Positions 1 through 8,218 of a DNA stretch of 32,800 nucleotides are shown piece by piece. This DNA comes from Prevotella sp. UBA2456. Its GTDB lineage: Bacteria; Bacteroidota; Bacteroidia; Bacteroidales; Bacteroidaceae. The position numbers and the translations under genes were made by a program. The notes under the pieces are model-generated. The model was not told the origin of the DNA. It saw nothing but the letters and a program-made list of their open reading frames with translations, and made no database searches. Positions within the stretch are counted from its first letter, which is position 1, and each line of letters begins with the position of its first letter. The DNA lies in assembly GCA_002342415.1 (NCBI GenBank), contig DDPY01000041.1:10171-42970 (forward strand), given 5' to 3'.

Positions 1-155
1 ATACACATACCATACCCTTGAGTATGGGAAAAGTATGGGTAATGCCTGTCATCAACCTTGGATATACCTGCCTATAACCACCCTCGACAACCTCCGCAAT
101 CATATAACCGGGTAATAGTGGACACTGATGATTTGGTAAATTCGGAATTTTTTGC
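1..155. other. Non-coding left edge with small inverted repeat
   Basis: I see no convincing gene before the dinB promoter. Bases 10-15 (CCATAC) and 22-27 (GTATGG) form a 6-bp inverted repeat with a six-base loop. GTATGGG recurs at 32-38. No U-tract follows, so I do not call it a terminator. The rest may be the 3' flank of a gene outside the window. Confidence 0.4.
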
Positions 156-163
156 TATCTTTG
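132..163 (+). promoter_or_regulatory. Bacteroidota-type promoter of dinB
   Basis: A TTTG at 132-135 lies 20 bases before TATCTTTG at 156-163, matching the Bacteroidota sigma-70 consensus (TTTG, 19-21 bases, TAnnTTTG). Transcription should start around 168-170, only a few bases before the ATG at 173. This rules out the in-frame TTG at 152, which lies upstream of the transcription start. Confidence 0.8.
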
Positions 164-172
164 CACGGGAAT

Positions 173-1270
173 ATGAAGATTATTCATGTGGACATGGACC
201 AGTTCTTTGCTGCTGTGGAACAGCACGACCAGCCGGAGCTGAGAGGAAAGCCAATAGCCGTGGGGCACGATGCGGAACGGGGCGTGGTGTCGACAGCAAG
301 CTATGAGGCCCGCCGCTATGGTGTACACTCGGCACAGTCGATACAGGTGGCGAAAAGGCTATGCCCGCAACTGATTATCGTGGAGCCGCACTTTCAGCGA
401 TACAAGGAGGTGTCGGCACAACTGCACGAGATATTCCACGACTATACAGACCTGATAGAACCCATCTCGCTGGACGAGGCTTTCCTCGACGTGACAGAGA
501 ATAAACGGGGCATGGAGTTGGGTGTGGACATGGCGCGTGAAATCAAGGAGCGCATCCGCGAACGGACGGGACTGACGGCCTCGGCAGGAGTGAGCTACTG
601 CAAACTGTTGGCGAAGATTGCGTCGGACTGGCGCAAGCCCGACGGACTGACTGTGATACACCCTGACCGTGCACTCGACTTCATCGCACAGCTGAAGGTG
701 GAGAAGATATGGGGCATCGGGCCGAAGACGGCAGAGAAGATGCACCGCATGGGGGTCTTCACGGGTCAGGACCTGAGGAACATGACACTGAGCCGGCTGA
801 CTCAGGAGTTTGGCAAGATGGGGCGGGTGTTCTACGACTTCGCACGAGGCATCGACAACCGCCCGGTGGTGTCGGAATGGGAGCGCAAATCGGTGAGTTG
901 CGAACGGACCTTCGAGACGGACATCAGCGAGCGGTCGGCAGTGACCATCCATCTGTACCAGACGGTGCTGGAACTGGTGAGACGCATTGAGAAGAATGGC
1001 TTCGAGGGGCGCACACTGACACTGAAGACGAAATTCCTTGACTTCCAGCAGATTACGCGCAGCATCACGGTGGACCACCCGCTGCGCACCAAGGACGACA
1101 TCCTGCCGTTAGCGAAGCAACTGATGGAGGGTGTGGAGTTCCGCTCGCATCCCATCCGCCTGCTGGGGTTAGGGGTGTCGAAAGCAGGCAATTCGCAATC
1201 GGGCAGTCCTGCGGAGGCGCGCAAGCAGCCACACTGGGTGCAGTTGGAGCTGGAATTCAAGGACTGGTAA
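173..1270 (+). CDS. dinB: DNA polymerase IV (Y-family translesion polymerase)
   Basis: DinB is a low-fidelity cytoplasmic polymerase that extends primers past damaged bases. The 365-residue product has the usual family length. It begins MKIIHVDMDQFFAAVE, giving the first catalytic Asp (D7) and the steric-gate aromatic at F11/F12. The second active-site motif SLDEAFLDV supplies D101 and E102. A helix-hairpin-helix-like stretch (KIWGIGPKTAEKM) sits near residues 180-192, followed by the little-finger region. The C-terminus ends in QLELEF, which resembles a beta-clamp binding motif. The ATG at 173 is preferred because the promoter -7 box ends at 163. The gene is convergent with the aminopeptidase gene, 48 bases away. 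No LexA-type operator was recognised. Confidence 0.95.
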   Translation: MKIIHVDMDQFFAAVEQHDQPELRGKPIAVGHDAERGVVSTASYEARRYGVHSAQSIQVAKRLCPQLIIVEPHFQRYKEVSAQLHEIFHDYTDLIEPISLDEAFLDVTENKRGMELGVDMAREIKERIRERTGLTASAGVSYCKLLAKIASDWRKPDGLTVIHPDRALDFIAQLKVEKIWGIGPKTAEKMHRMGVFTGQDLRNMTLSRLTQEFGKMGRVFYDFARGIDNRPVVSEWERKSVSCERTFETDISERSAVTIHLYQTVLELVRRIEKNGFEGRTLTLKTKFLDFQQITRSITVDHPLRTKDDILPLAKQLMEGVEFRSHPIRLLGLGVSKAGNSQSGSPAEARKQPHWVQLELEFKDW

Positions 1271-1287
1271 GAAAGGCGGAAAGAGAC

Positions 1288-1329
1288 CTCTTACCTCTCA
1301 CCACTCACCTCTTACCTCTCACCTCTCAA
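1288..1329. repeat. Tandem 7-bp pyrimidine repeat over a stop codon
   Basis: Six contiguous 7-bp units read CTCTTAC, CTCTCAC, CACTCAC, CTCTTAC, CTCTCAC, CTCTCAA. The array fills the gap between convergent dinB and the aminopeptidase gene. It contains that gene's stop (1319-1321) and its last two codons (Glu-Arg). On the aminopeptidase mRNA strand it is purine-rich (GAGAGGT / AAGAGGT). Confidence 0.85.
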
Positions 1330-3112
1330 AAATCGGGGCTGTGGCCTCGCGCAACCATTGTCGCTCTGCCTCGTCGAGGTGGGGCGACAGTTTTTGATAT
1401 ACTGTCTCATGATAATTGTCGAGCCACAACACTTCTGCTGGGGTGAGCAGTTCGGGCATGATGGGTGCCTTGTCGATGGGACAGAGGGTGAGGGTCTCAA
1501 AGCGCAGGAAACGTCCAAAGGCAGTCTCTGTGTAAGGCTGGATAAGGAGCGTGTTCTCGATGCGCACACCAAATTTCCCTTCGAGATAGATGCCGGGCTC
1601 GTCAGTAATGGTCATTCCGGCATGGAGGGGGGCAGGACGATACTCCATGCGAATCTGGTGAGGACCCTCGTGGACGTTGAGATAAGAGCCTACACCATGA
1701 CCCGTTCCATGCAGGAAGTTGAGTCCTTCGCTCCATAGGTCGCGACGGGCAATGGCATCGAGCTGGGTCCCGCTGGCACCGTCGGGGAAACAGAGCATCT
1801 GCAGCTGTATATGGCCTTTCAGCACCAGTGTGTAGATGCGCCGCTGCTCGTCGGTAAGAGGGCCGAGGGCAATGGTACGTGTGATGTCGGTAGTACCGTC
1901 CTGATACTGGCCTCCGCTGTCTAAGAGCAGCAAACCCTCAGGCCGCAGGAGTGCATCGGTAGCAGGGGTGGCCTCATAGTGGACGATGGCCCCATGAGGA
2001 CCGTAGGCGGCAATGGTGTCGAAGGAGAGTCCTCGAAACAGCGGTTGCTCGGCACGCAGGGCAGTGAGCTTACGGTCGATGCTCATCTCGGTTTGTCCGC
2101 CAGCCTGTACGGCAGGCTTGAGCCAGCGAAGGAAGCGGACGAGGGCGATGCCGTCGCGCAGCATTGCCTGGCGGAACCCCGCCTGTTCAGTCTCGCTCTT
2201 GACAGCCTTGAGGGCAGGTACGGGCGACGGTTCGCGAACCGTCTGCTGGGCGCGGATGGACTGCATGAGGGTATAACTCACCTCGTCGGGGTCGGCGAGA
2301 ATATTGTATTCGGGGTAGCGGGCAAGAGCCTCGCGTACGGAGTCGTAGGGAGCAATGGCCACCCCTGCCTGCTGGAGCGACTGCCGGGCCGCAGGCGTGA
2401 GCTTACCCTCGTGAACGAATAGGGTGGCTGTCTGGGTGGTGAGGAGCAGGAAGCTGACGAAGACAGGACAGCAGTGAACATCGGAGCCTCGCAGGTTGAG
2501 GGCCCAGGCGATGTCGTCGAGAGCCGCCATCAGCATACCGTCAGCATGTTGTCGGCGCAGAGCCTGACGGATGCGGGTGAGTTTGGAGCGGGTGTCCTCG
2601 CCGGTGTACTCGATAGGCTGGGGTACGATGGGTTGCATAGGGATGGCAGGGCGATCGGTCCAGATGCGCTGCAAGGGGTCGAAATTGGTGCGGAGGGTGA
2701 TGCCTCCCTGCTGGCGCAGGTCGCGGACGAGTTCCTCGATGACATTTGCAGATGATGTCATCCCGTCAATGCCCACCTCATGGCAGTCTGTCCGGCTGAG
2801 TTCGCCACCAAGCCATTCCGCCATGGTGGGAGTCCCCTCTATCTTCATTTTCATCAATTGGTATTCTGTGCCTTCCAGCTGCTGGGCGGCAGCAATGAAA
2901 TAGCGTGAGTCGGTCCAGAGGGCGGCACTATGGAGGGTGACGACGGCTGTACCGGCAGAGCCGTTGAAACCGCTGATCCACTCGCGACCTTTCCAATGGT
3001 CGGCAGTATATTCGGAGTGATGAGGGTCGGTGGTGGGGAAGATGAAAGCCCCTAAATGTTCGCGCCGCAATTCCTCGCGGAGCGCCTCAATGCGTTGCTG
3101 AATGGTAGTCAT
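1319..3112 (-). CDS. Aminopeptidase P family Xaa-Pro peptidase (M24)
   Basis: This enzyme removes the N-terminal residue from peptides with proline in second position, using a dinuclear metal centre. The 597 residues fit the long three-domain aminopeptidase P type, with two creatinase-like N-terminal domains (about 1-305) and a pita-bread catalytic domain (about 310-530). All five metal ligands are visible: D398 (LLLLDSGG), D409 (DGTTDITRT), H472 (HGTGHGVG), E505 (TDEPGIY) and E519 (RIENTLL). A C-terminal extension (about 535-597) is typical of this subtype. There is no signal peptide, so it is probably cytoplasmic. The ATG at 3112 gives a natural N-terminus, with a promoter-like TAACTTCG upstream. 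The final codons lie in a 7-bp repeat array. Confidence 0.93.
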   Translation of the reverse strand: MTTIQQRIEALREELRREHLGAFIFPTTDPHHSEYTADHWKGREWISGFNGSAGTAVVTLHSAALWTDSRYFIAAAQQLEGTEYQLMKMKIEGTPTMAEWLGGELSRTDCHEVGIDGMTSSANVIEELVRDLRQQGGITLRTNFDPLQRIWTDRPAIPMQPIVPQPIEYTGEDTRSKLTRIRQALRRQHADGMLMAALDDIAWALNLRGSDVHCCPVFVSFLLLTTQTATLFVHEGKLTPAARQSLQQAGVAIAPYDSVREALARYPEYNILADPDEVSYTLMQSIRAQQTVREPSPVPALKAVKSETEQAGFRQAMLRDGIALVRFLRWLKPAVQAGGQTEMSIDRKLTALRAEQPLFRGLSFDTIAAYGPHGAIVHYEATPATDALLRPEGLLLLDSGGQYQDGTTDITRTIALGPLTDEQRRIYTLVLKGHIQLQMLCFPDGASGTQLDAIARRDLWSEGLNFLHGTGHGVGSYLNVHEGPHQIRMEYRPAPLHAGMTITDEPGIYLEGKFGVRIENTLLIQPYTETAFGRFLRFETLTLCPIDKAPIMPELLTPAEVLWLDNYHETVYQKLSPHLDEAERQWLREATAPIFER

Positions 3113-3141
3113 AAAAATGGGTTATCATATTGTTTACGGTG

Positions 3142-3149
3142 CGAAGTTA
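3142..3149 (-). promoter_or_regulatory. Putative -7 box of the aminopeptidase gene
   Basis: On the minus strand TAACTTCG followed by CAC occurs about 30 bases upstream of the ATG at 3112. It is one mismatch from TAnnTTTG. No clear -33 box was identified. The other strand of this 80-base gap precedes porP, where I see no good promoter match. Confidence 0.5.
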
Positions 3150-3193
3150 CAAAAAAAATGCAATAAACGATAAAGGTTCACGTTATTTTATAC

Positions 3194-4141
3194 GTGTTCG
3201 GACGCAAAATATATCTAATAGGTGTCATGCTGACGACCGCCGTAAGGGTTGCGGCACAGCAGGATGCCAGCTTCGCCCACTACTGGGCGATGGAGCCGTC
3301 GTTTAATCCTGCCGCTGCGGGCAAGAAGCCGGTCATCAATATTGCGGGAGCCTATGCGATGAGCATGACGGGCTTCGAGCACAACCCCAAGACCATGTAT
3401 CTGGCTGCCGACATGCCCCTGCAACTATTGAACAAGATGCACGGTGTGGGTTTGCAACTGATGAACGATGACATCGGACTGTTCACCCACCAGCGGCTGG
3501 CACTGCAATATGCCTTTAAGCAGCCGCTGTTCGGAGGAACCCTGAGCATCGGCATCCAGGTGGGTATGCTGAGCGAGAAGTTCAAGGGCTCTCAGGTGGA
3601 TCTTAGGGACCAAGAACATACGGACCTTGCCTTCACGACAACCGATGTCAACGGAACCGCCCTCGACATGGCTGCCGGACTCTACTACACGCACCGCAGC
3701 TGGTATGCCGGACTGTCGGTGATGCATGCCACTGCACCCAGCATTGACTTAGGAGACAAGTCGATTATTGACATCAGCAGAACGTATTATTTGACAGGAG
3801 GATACAATATTCAGCTCAGAAATCCGTTATTAACGATACATCCCTCTCTGTTGGCACGCTACGACGGAGTGGCCTATCGGGTGGATGTGACTGCCCGGTT
3901 GAAGTATGAGCACGAGAAGAGAATGTTCTATGCCGGAGTGGCCTACAGTCCTACCAATTCGGTGACAGCAATGATTGGAGGCAACTTCCACGGCATCAGC
4001 TTAGGATACAGCTACGAGGCCTATACCCATAGTGCCATCGGACTGGGCAAGGGCAGCCACGAACTGTTTGTGGGCTACCAGACCACGCTGAACTTCGGCA
4101 AGAAGGGACGCAACAGACACCAGAGCGTGAGAATTCTTTAG
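3194..4141 (+). CDS. porP: PorP/SprF family type IX secretion outer-membrane protein
   Basis: PorP/SprF proteins are outer-membrane beta-barrels that work with the type IX secretion core. The 315-residue product has an N-terminal hydrophobic export signal ending near VRVAAQQ. The family signature follows: QDASFAHYWAMEPSFNPAAAG, then barrel-like strands and a C-terminal GYQTTLNFGKKG. It is the first gene of the block and is followed by gldK, the usual Bacteroidota order. The start is uncertain. GTG at 3194 gives a complete signal peptide. The next candidate, ATG at 3227, would leave only about 11 residues before the QQD motif, too short for a signal. A stop closes the frame just upstream (3164-3166), so no longer form exists. 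Confidence 0.88.
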   Translation: MFGRKIYLIGVMLTTAVRVAAQQDASFAHYWAMEPSFNPAAAGKKPVINIAGAYAMSMTGFEHNPKTMYLAADMPLQLLNKMHGVGLQLMNDDIGLFTHQRLALQYAFKQPLFGGTLSIGIQVGMLSEKFKGSQVDLRDQEHTDLAFTTTDVNGTALDMAAGLYYTHRSWYAGLSVMHATAPSIDLGDKSIIDISRTYYLTGGYNIQLRNPLLTIHPSLLARYDGVAYRVDVTARLKYEHEKRMFYAGVAYSPTNSVTAMIGGNFHGISLGYSYEAYTHSAIGLGKGSHELFVGYQTTLNFGKKGRNRHQSVRIL

Positions 4142-4180
4142 AGAGTTTAGAGAGTTTAGAGTTGACAGTTGACAGTTGAT
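4137..4180 (+). repeat. Short tandem repeats downstream of porP stop
   Basis: Beginning at the porP stop codon, GAGAGTTTA-type units run into three GTTGA-containing 7-bp units (GTTGACA, GTTGACA, GTTGATA). The same 7-mer family occurs at 9251-9313. The array fills most of the porP-gldK spacer. Confidence 0.75.
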
Positions 4181-4190
4181 ATATACATAT

Positions 4191-5690
4191 ATGAAGAATA
4201 TGAAAAGAAGAGCAGATAGGAATACGAAGGGCATGAGGGTGAGAGGCTTGCTGGCCTTTTGCCTTTCCAGCCTGTTACTGACTTCGCTGACGGGCTGCCT
4301 GGGCAGCAAGCATGCTTCAGCCTCGGGTGGCGAGGTGACAGGTGTGAGCGGACGAGCCTTCACGGAACCTACTCCCCACGGAATGACACTCGTAAAGCGT
4401 GGCCACCTGAAGATGGGTATCGAGAAACAAGACTCACTATGGGGTAAGCAGACACCTGTGAGAGACATCTCGGTAGAGGGCTTCTGGATGGACGAGCATG
4501 AGGTGACGAACTCGATGTACCGGCAGTTTGTGAACTATGTGCGCGACTCTATCCTGCGCGAGCGTCTGGCCGACCCCGCATACGGTGGTGACGAGAGCTA
4601 CAAGATCGAGGAAGACAAGAACGGCGACCCCGTGACACCCCACCTGAACTGGAAGAAGGCACTGCCACGCAAGCCGAATGAGGACGAGCAGAGGGCTATC
4701 GAAAGCCTCTATGTGACCAATCCCGTGACAGGCGAAAAGATGCTCGACTGGCGGCAGATGAACTACCGCTACGAGATCTACGACTATACGGAGGCTGCCA
4801 AGCGCAAGTATCGCATCAACCCCGAGGAGCGCATCCTGAACACCGATATCCGCCCGAACCCCAACGAGCAGATATGGATATCGAAGGACACGGCCTATAT
4901 TGATGACGAGGGCAAGATAGTGCGCCAGACCATCAACCGCCAATACACGGGCGAGTGGGACTTCCTGAACACATACATTGTGAACATCTACCCCGACACC
5001 ACCTGCTGGGTGAACGACTTCCCCAACGCGGAGAACGAGACCTATATGCGCTACTACTTCAGCGGTGCAGCCTATAACGACTACCCCGTGGTGGGCGTGA
5101 CATGGGAACAGGCCAACGCCTTCTGCGCCTGGCGCACGGAGTTCCTGCTGCGCGGACTGGGTCCTACAGCCCGCTATGTACAGCGCTACCGTCTGCCGAC
5201 AGAGGCAGAGTGGGAGTATGCTGCCCGCGGCAAGGACCAGAACGAGTTCCCCTGGGACAATGAAGACGTGATGAGCGGCAACGGCTGCTTCTATGCCAAC
5301 TTCAAGCCCGACAACGGCAACTATACCAAGGACGGCAACCTGATAACCAGCCGTGTGGGCATCTACTCGTCGAACTCGAACGGGCTGTATGATATGGCCG
5401 GCAATGTGGCAGAATGGTGCTCGACCATCTATACGGAGGCCGGTGTGGAGTCGATGAACGACATCAACCCGCAGCTGAAGTATAATGCTGCCAAGGAAGA
5501 CCCCTACCGGTTGAAGAAGAAGAGCGTGCGCGGCGGTTCGTGGAAAGACCCCGAGTCGTATATCCGTGCTGCCTGGCGCTCGTACGAATATCAGAACCAG
5601 CCCCGCTCGTACATCGGTTTCCGTTGTGTGCGCTCGCTGGCCAATACCACCAGTGACAAGATTAAACTAAAGAAAGGAAAGAAAAGATGA
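4191..5690 (+). CDS. gldK: GldK/PorK type IX secretion lipoprotein
   Basis: GldK (PorK) is an outer-membrane-anchored lipoprotein that forms the periplasmic ring of the type IX secretion system with GldN. The 499-residue product has a lipobox (SLTGC, Cys36) after a hydrophobic segment. The body is a formylglycine-generating-enzyme/sulfatase-modifying fold: EGFWMDEHEVTNSMYRQFV, RLPTEAEWEYAARG, NGLYDMAGNVAEWC, SVRGGSWKD and SYIGFRCVRS. In GldK this fold is structural as far as is known. ATG at 4191 is chosen provisionally. ATG at 4233 would give a cleaner 21-residue lipoprotein signal (MRVRGLL...) with GAAGG just upstream and may be the true start. The gene overlaps gldL by four bases (ATGA), indicating translational coupling. 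Confidence 0.93.
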   Translation: MKNMKRRADRNTKGMRVRGLLAFCLSSLLLTSLTGCLGSKHASASGGEVTGVSGRAFTEPTPHGMTLVKRGHLKMGIEKQDSLWGKQTPVRDISVEGFWMDEHEVTNSMYRQFVNYVRDSILRERLADPAYGGDESYKIEEDKNGDPVTPHLNWKKALPRKPNEDEQRAIESLYVTNPVTGEKMLDWRQMNYRYEIYDYTEAAKRKYRINPEERILNTDIRPNPNEQIWISKDTAYIDDEGKIVRQTINRQYTGEWDFLNTYIVNIYPDTTCWVNDFPNAENETYMRYYFSGAAYNDYPVVGVTWEQANAFCAWRTEFLLRGLGPTARYVQRYRLPTEAEWEYAARGKDQNEFPWDNEDVMSGNGCFYANFKPDNGNYTKDGNLITSRVGIYSSNSNGLYDMAGNVAEWCSTIYTEAGVESMNDINPQLKYNAAKEDPYRLKKKSVRGGSWKDPESYIRAAWRSYEYQNQPRSYIGFRCVRSLANTTSDKIKLKKGKKR

Positions 5691-6562
5691 CTAAATACAG
5701 CAAACTGAACTTCATCTACCGCTTGCAGAAGTGGATGGACAGCGTACCGGGACAGACATTCCTGAACTACGCCTACAGCTGGGGTGCCTCGATTGTGATT
5801 CTGGGTACACTCTTCAAACTGACCCACCTGCCGGGAGCCAACTTCTTCCTGTTCTTAGGTATGGGCACCGAGGTATTAGTATTCTTCCTGGCAGCCTTCG
5901 ACCGTCCGTTTGACAAGACCACCGACGGCATGGATCTGGACCTCCACATGGCAGACGGTGAGGAAACGGAGCAGATGGCTGCAGTGGCAGCAACCACAGG
6001 CGGAACTATTGGCGGCGGTGGAGTCGCTGGCGGCGGAGTTGTTAGCGGTGGTGTCATCGGCGGTGGCGGTGTCATCGGAGGCGGAACAGTGATCATCAAC
6101 GGCGGAGGAGCTTCGGGCGATGCTACCCCTGGCAAGGTGGTAGGCAACGGTCAGGAGGCAGCCCGCTGGGAGGGAGAGCCCATCAGCTTTGCCGGAGGCG
6201 GTGCTGTAGTGGGCGGCAGTCCTGCTGGCGGTCAGGTGCCTGCCGATATGACAGAAGACCTGAAGGAAGCCACTTCAAACTATGTCGACGAGCTGAACCG
6301 ACTGACAGAGATGCTGCAAAAGGTATCGGAGCAGAGCCAGCGCCTGACCCGCGACTCGGAGGAGATGGAGAACCTGAACCGCACGCTGACGGGCATCAGC
6401 CGTGTCTACGAAATGCAGCTCAAGAGTGCCTCGGCCCAGATTAGCACCATCGACGAGATTAACGAACAGACGCGCCACATGGCCGAACAGATAGTAGAGC
6501 TGAACAAGATCTATGCCCGCATGATAGAAGCCATGCAGGTGAGAATGCCTGTGGCTCCATAA
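5687..6562 (+). CDS. gldL: GldL/PorL inner-membrane motor protein with Gly-rich insert
   Basis: GldL and GldM form the proton-driven inner-membrane motor of type IX secretion and gliding. The 291 residues start like other GldL proteins (FIYRLQKWMDSVPGQTFLNY). Two transmembrane helices follow, at about 31-45 and 52-71. Helix 2 holds an acidic residue, E62 (GMGTEVLVFF), at the position expected for the family's essential membrane Glu. Residues 105-150 and 168-184 are extremely glycine-rich (repeats such as GGGVIGGG). A C-terminal coiled-coil-like region (about 190-285) ends in VELNKIYARMIEAM. The gene overlaps gldK by 4 bases and lies 73 bases before gldM. The Gly-rich stretch looks like an expanded flexible linker between membrane and cytoplasmic parts. 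Confidence 0.93.
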   Translation: MTKYSKLNFIYRLQKWMDSVPGQTFLNYAYSWGASIVILGTLFKLTHLPGANFFLFLGMGTEVLVFFLAAFDRPFDKTTDGMDLDLHMADGEETEQMAAVAATTGGTIGGGGVAGGGVVSGGVIGGGGVIGGGTVIINGGGASGDATPGKVVGNGQEAARWEGEPISFAGGGAVVGGSPAGGQVPADMTEDLKEATSNYVDELNRLTEMLQKVSEQSQRLTRDSEEMENLNRTLTGISRVYEMQLKSASAQISTIDEINEQTRHMAEQIVELNKIYARMIEAMQVRMPVAP

Positions 6563-6602
6563 CATCCGTCGGGAACCAAGCTTTGGCAAGAAAAAAATTG
6601 TA

Positions 6603-6630
6603 ATATAGTAAATAGTCAAATAGTAAATTA
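6603..6630 (+). repeat. AT-rich near-repeat in the gldL-gldM spacer
   Basis: The spacer contains ATAGTAA, ATAGTCA and AATAGTAA in succession, a degenerate repeat of about 7 bp. It ends a few bases before the gldM ATG at 6636. No hairpin terminator is visible, so gldM is probably co-transcribed with gldL. Confidence 0.45.
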
Positions 6631-6635
6631 GGCAG

Positions 6636-8201
6636 ATGGCAATCAAGAAAAGACCCGTTTCTCCGCGTCAGAAAATGATTAACCTGATGTACGTTGTGCT
6701 GATGGCTATGCTGGCATTGAACGTCTCGACAGAGGTGCTCAACGGATTCTCCATTGTGGAGGACAGCCTGAAGCGTACCACCATCAGTGCCACGACCGAG
6801 AACCTGGCCATATACGATGACTTTGCCGTACAGATGAAGAAGAACCCTCAGAAGGTGAAGCAATGGTACGACAAGTCGCAAGAGGTGAAACAGATGAGCG
6901 ACGCGCTCTATAACCTTGCCGATGAACTGAAGTTAGCCATTGTGCAGGAGGCAGACGGCAAGGACGGCGATGTGCGCAATATCCGCAACAAGGAAGACCT
7001 GGAAGCCGCCAATCAGGTGATGCTGGCTCCAGGGCGCGGTCGGGGCAAGGAGCTTTATGATGCCGTCAACAACTATCGTGCCAAAATGCTGAAGATGGTG
7101 ACCAACTACCGTCAGAAGAAGACGATAGCCTCGAACCTGTCTACCGAGTTGCCAGAGGATGCGCAGGCTATGGGCAAGAACTGGCAGGAGTATATGTTCG
7201 AGTCGATGCCTGCCGCTGCTGCCGTGACCCTGCTGTCGAAGCTGCAGAACGACGTGCGCCATGCAGAGGGCGAGGTGCTGCACACACTGGTGCAGAACAT
7301 AGACGTAAAGGATATCCGAGTAAACGCTCTGAATGCCTTTGTCATTCCCAACTCGCAGACCATCGTGAGAGGCGACAAATTCTCGGCACGTATTGTGATG
7401 GCTGCCGTAGATACCACACAGGTGCCACAGATATTCATCGGAGGCAAGGAGATGGATCTGCCGGGCGGACTCTATGAGTCTATCACCAGCCGGACAGGAG
7501 ACTTCACACTGTCAGGATATATCCAGGTGGAAAACGGCAACGGAGAACTGCTGAAGCGTGACTTTGAGCAGAAATATACAGTAGTAGACCCCTCGGCAAC
7601 AGTCTCTGCCGACCTGATGAACGTGCTCTATGCGGGCTATAACAATCCGCTGAGCGTATCAGTGCCCGGTGTACCTGTAAACAAGGTACAGGCCACCATG
7701 ACTGGCGGCTCGCTGCAGCCTGTGGGACCGGGTCGCTACATTGCCCGTCCAACAGCTGTAGGACAGAATGTCACCATCACCGTCACCTCGACGAATACGG
7801 GACGCGCCCAGCAGATGGGACAGTTTACCTTCCGCGTACGCCGACTGCCTGACCCCACACCCTATATCGCGATGAAGGATGAGGGCGGCAACCCGCTGCG
7901 CTACAAGGGCGGTGGCCTGTCGAAGGCTCAGCTGATGGCAATAGACGGCATTGGTGCAGCAATTGATGACGGTATTCTGGATATAGCCTTCAAGGTGCAG
8001 TCGTTTGAGACGGTGTTCTTCGACAATATGGGTAATGCCGTTCCGATGGTGAGTGACGGTGCTAACTTCTCAGCACGCCAGAAGGATACCTTCCGCAAGT
8101 TGCAGCGCAACCGTCGTTTCTACATCTCGCGTGTCAACGCTATCGGCCCTGACGGCATACAGCGCAAGCTGAACGCTTCGATGGAAGTCATTGTGAAATA
8201 G
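6636..8201 (+). CDS. gldM: GldM/PorM type IX secretion motor shaft protein
   Basis: GldM spans the periplasm as a dimer and couples the GldL ion-driven motor to the GldK/GldN ring. The product is 521 residues, the usual length. It begins with a cytoplasmic segment (MAIKKRPVSPRQKMINLMYV) and a single transmembrane helix (about 15-31). A long helical periplasmic domain follows (about 33-225), then beta-rich domains: a central part near FIGGKEMDLPGGLYES, an Ig-like part near NPLSVSVPGVPVNKVQATM, and a C-terminal domain from about 405 with FRVRRLPDPTPYIA. The C-terminal domain contacts the outer-membrane ring in homologues. It lies between gldL and gldN, 17 bases before gldN, and all key regions look intact. 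Confidence 0.94.
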   Translation: MAIKKRPVSPRQKMINLMYVVLMAMLALNVSTEVLNGFSIVEDSLKRTTISATTENLAIYDDFAVQMKKNPQKVKQWYDKSQEVKQMSDALYNLADELKLAIVQEADGKDGDVRNIRNKEDLEAANQVMLAPGRGRGKELYDAVNNYRAKMLKMVTNYRQKKTIASNLSTELPEDAQAMGKNWQEYMFESMPAAAAVTLLSKLQNDVRHAEGEVLHTLVQNIDVKDIRVNALNAFVIPNSQTIVRGDKFSARIVMAAVDTTQVPQIFIGGKEMDLPGGLYESITSRTGDFTLSGYIQVENGNGELLKRDFEQKYTVVDPSATVSADLMNVLYAGYNNPLSVSVPGVPVNKVQATMTGGSLQPVGPGRYIARPTAVGQNVTITVTSTNTGRAQQMGQFTFRVRRLPDPTPYIAMKDEGGNPLRYKGGGLSKAQLMAIDGIGAAIDDGILDIAFKVQSFETVFFDNMGNAVPMVSDGANFSARQKDTFRKLQRNRRFYISRVNAIGPDGIQRKLNASMEVIVK

Positions 8202-8218
8202 TAATAAGAAATAATAAT

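Noticed and set aside
58..306. An 82-codon open frame overlapping the dinB start
   Set aside because: It crosses the dinB promoter and runs in another frame through conserved DinB codons.
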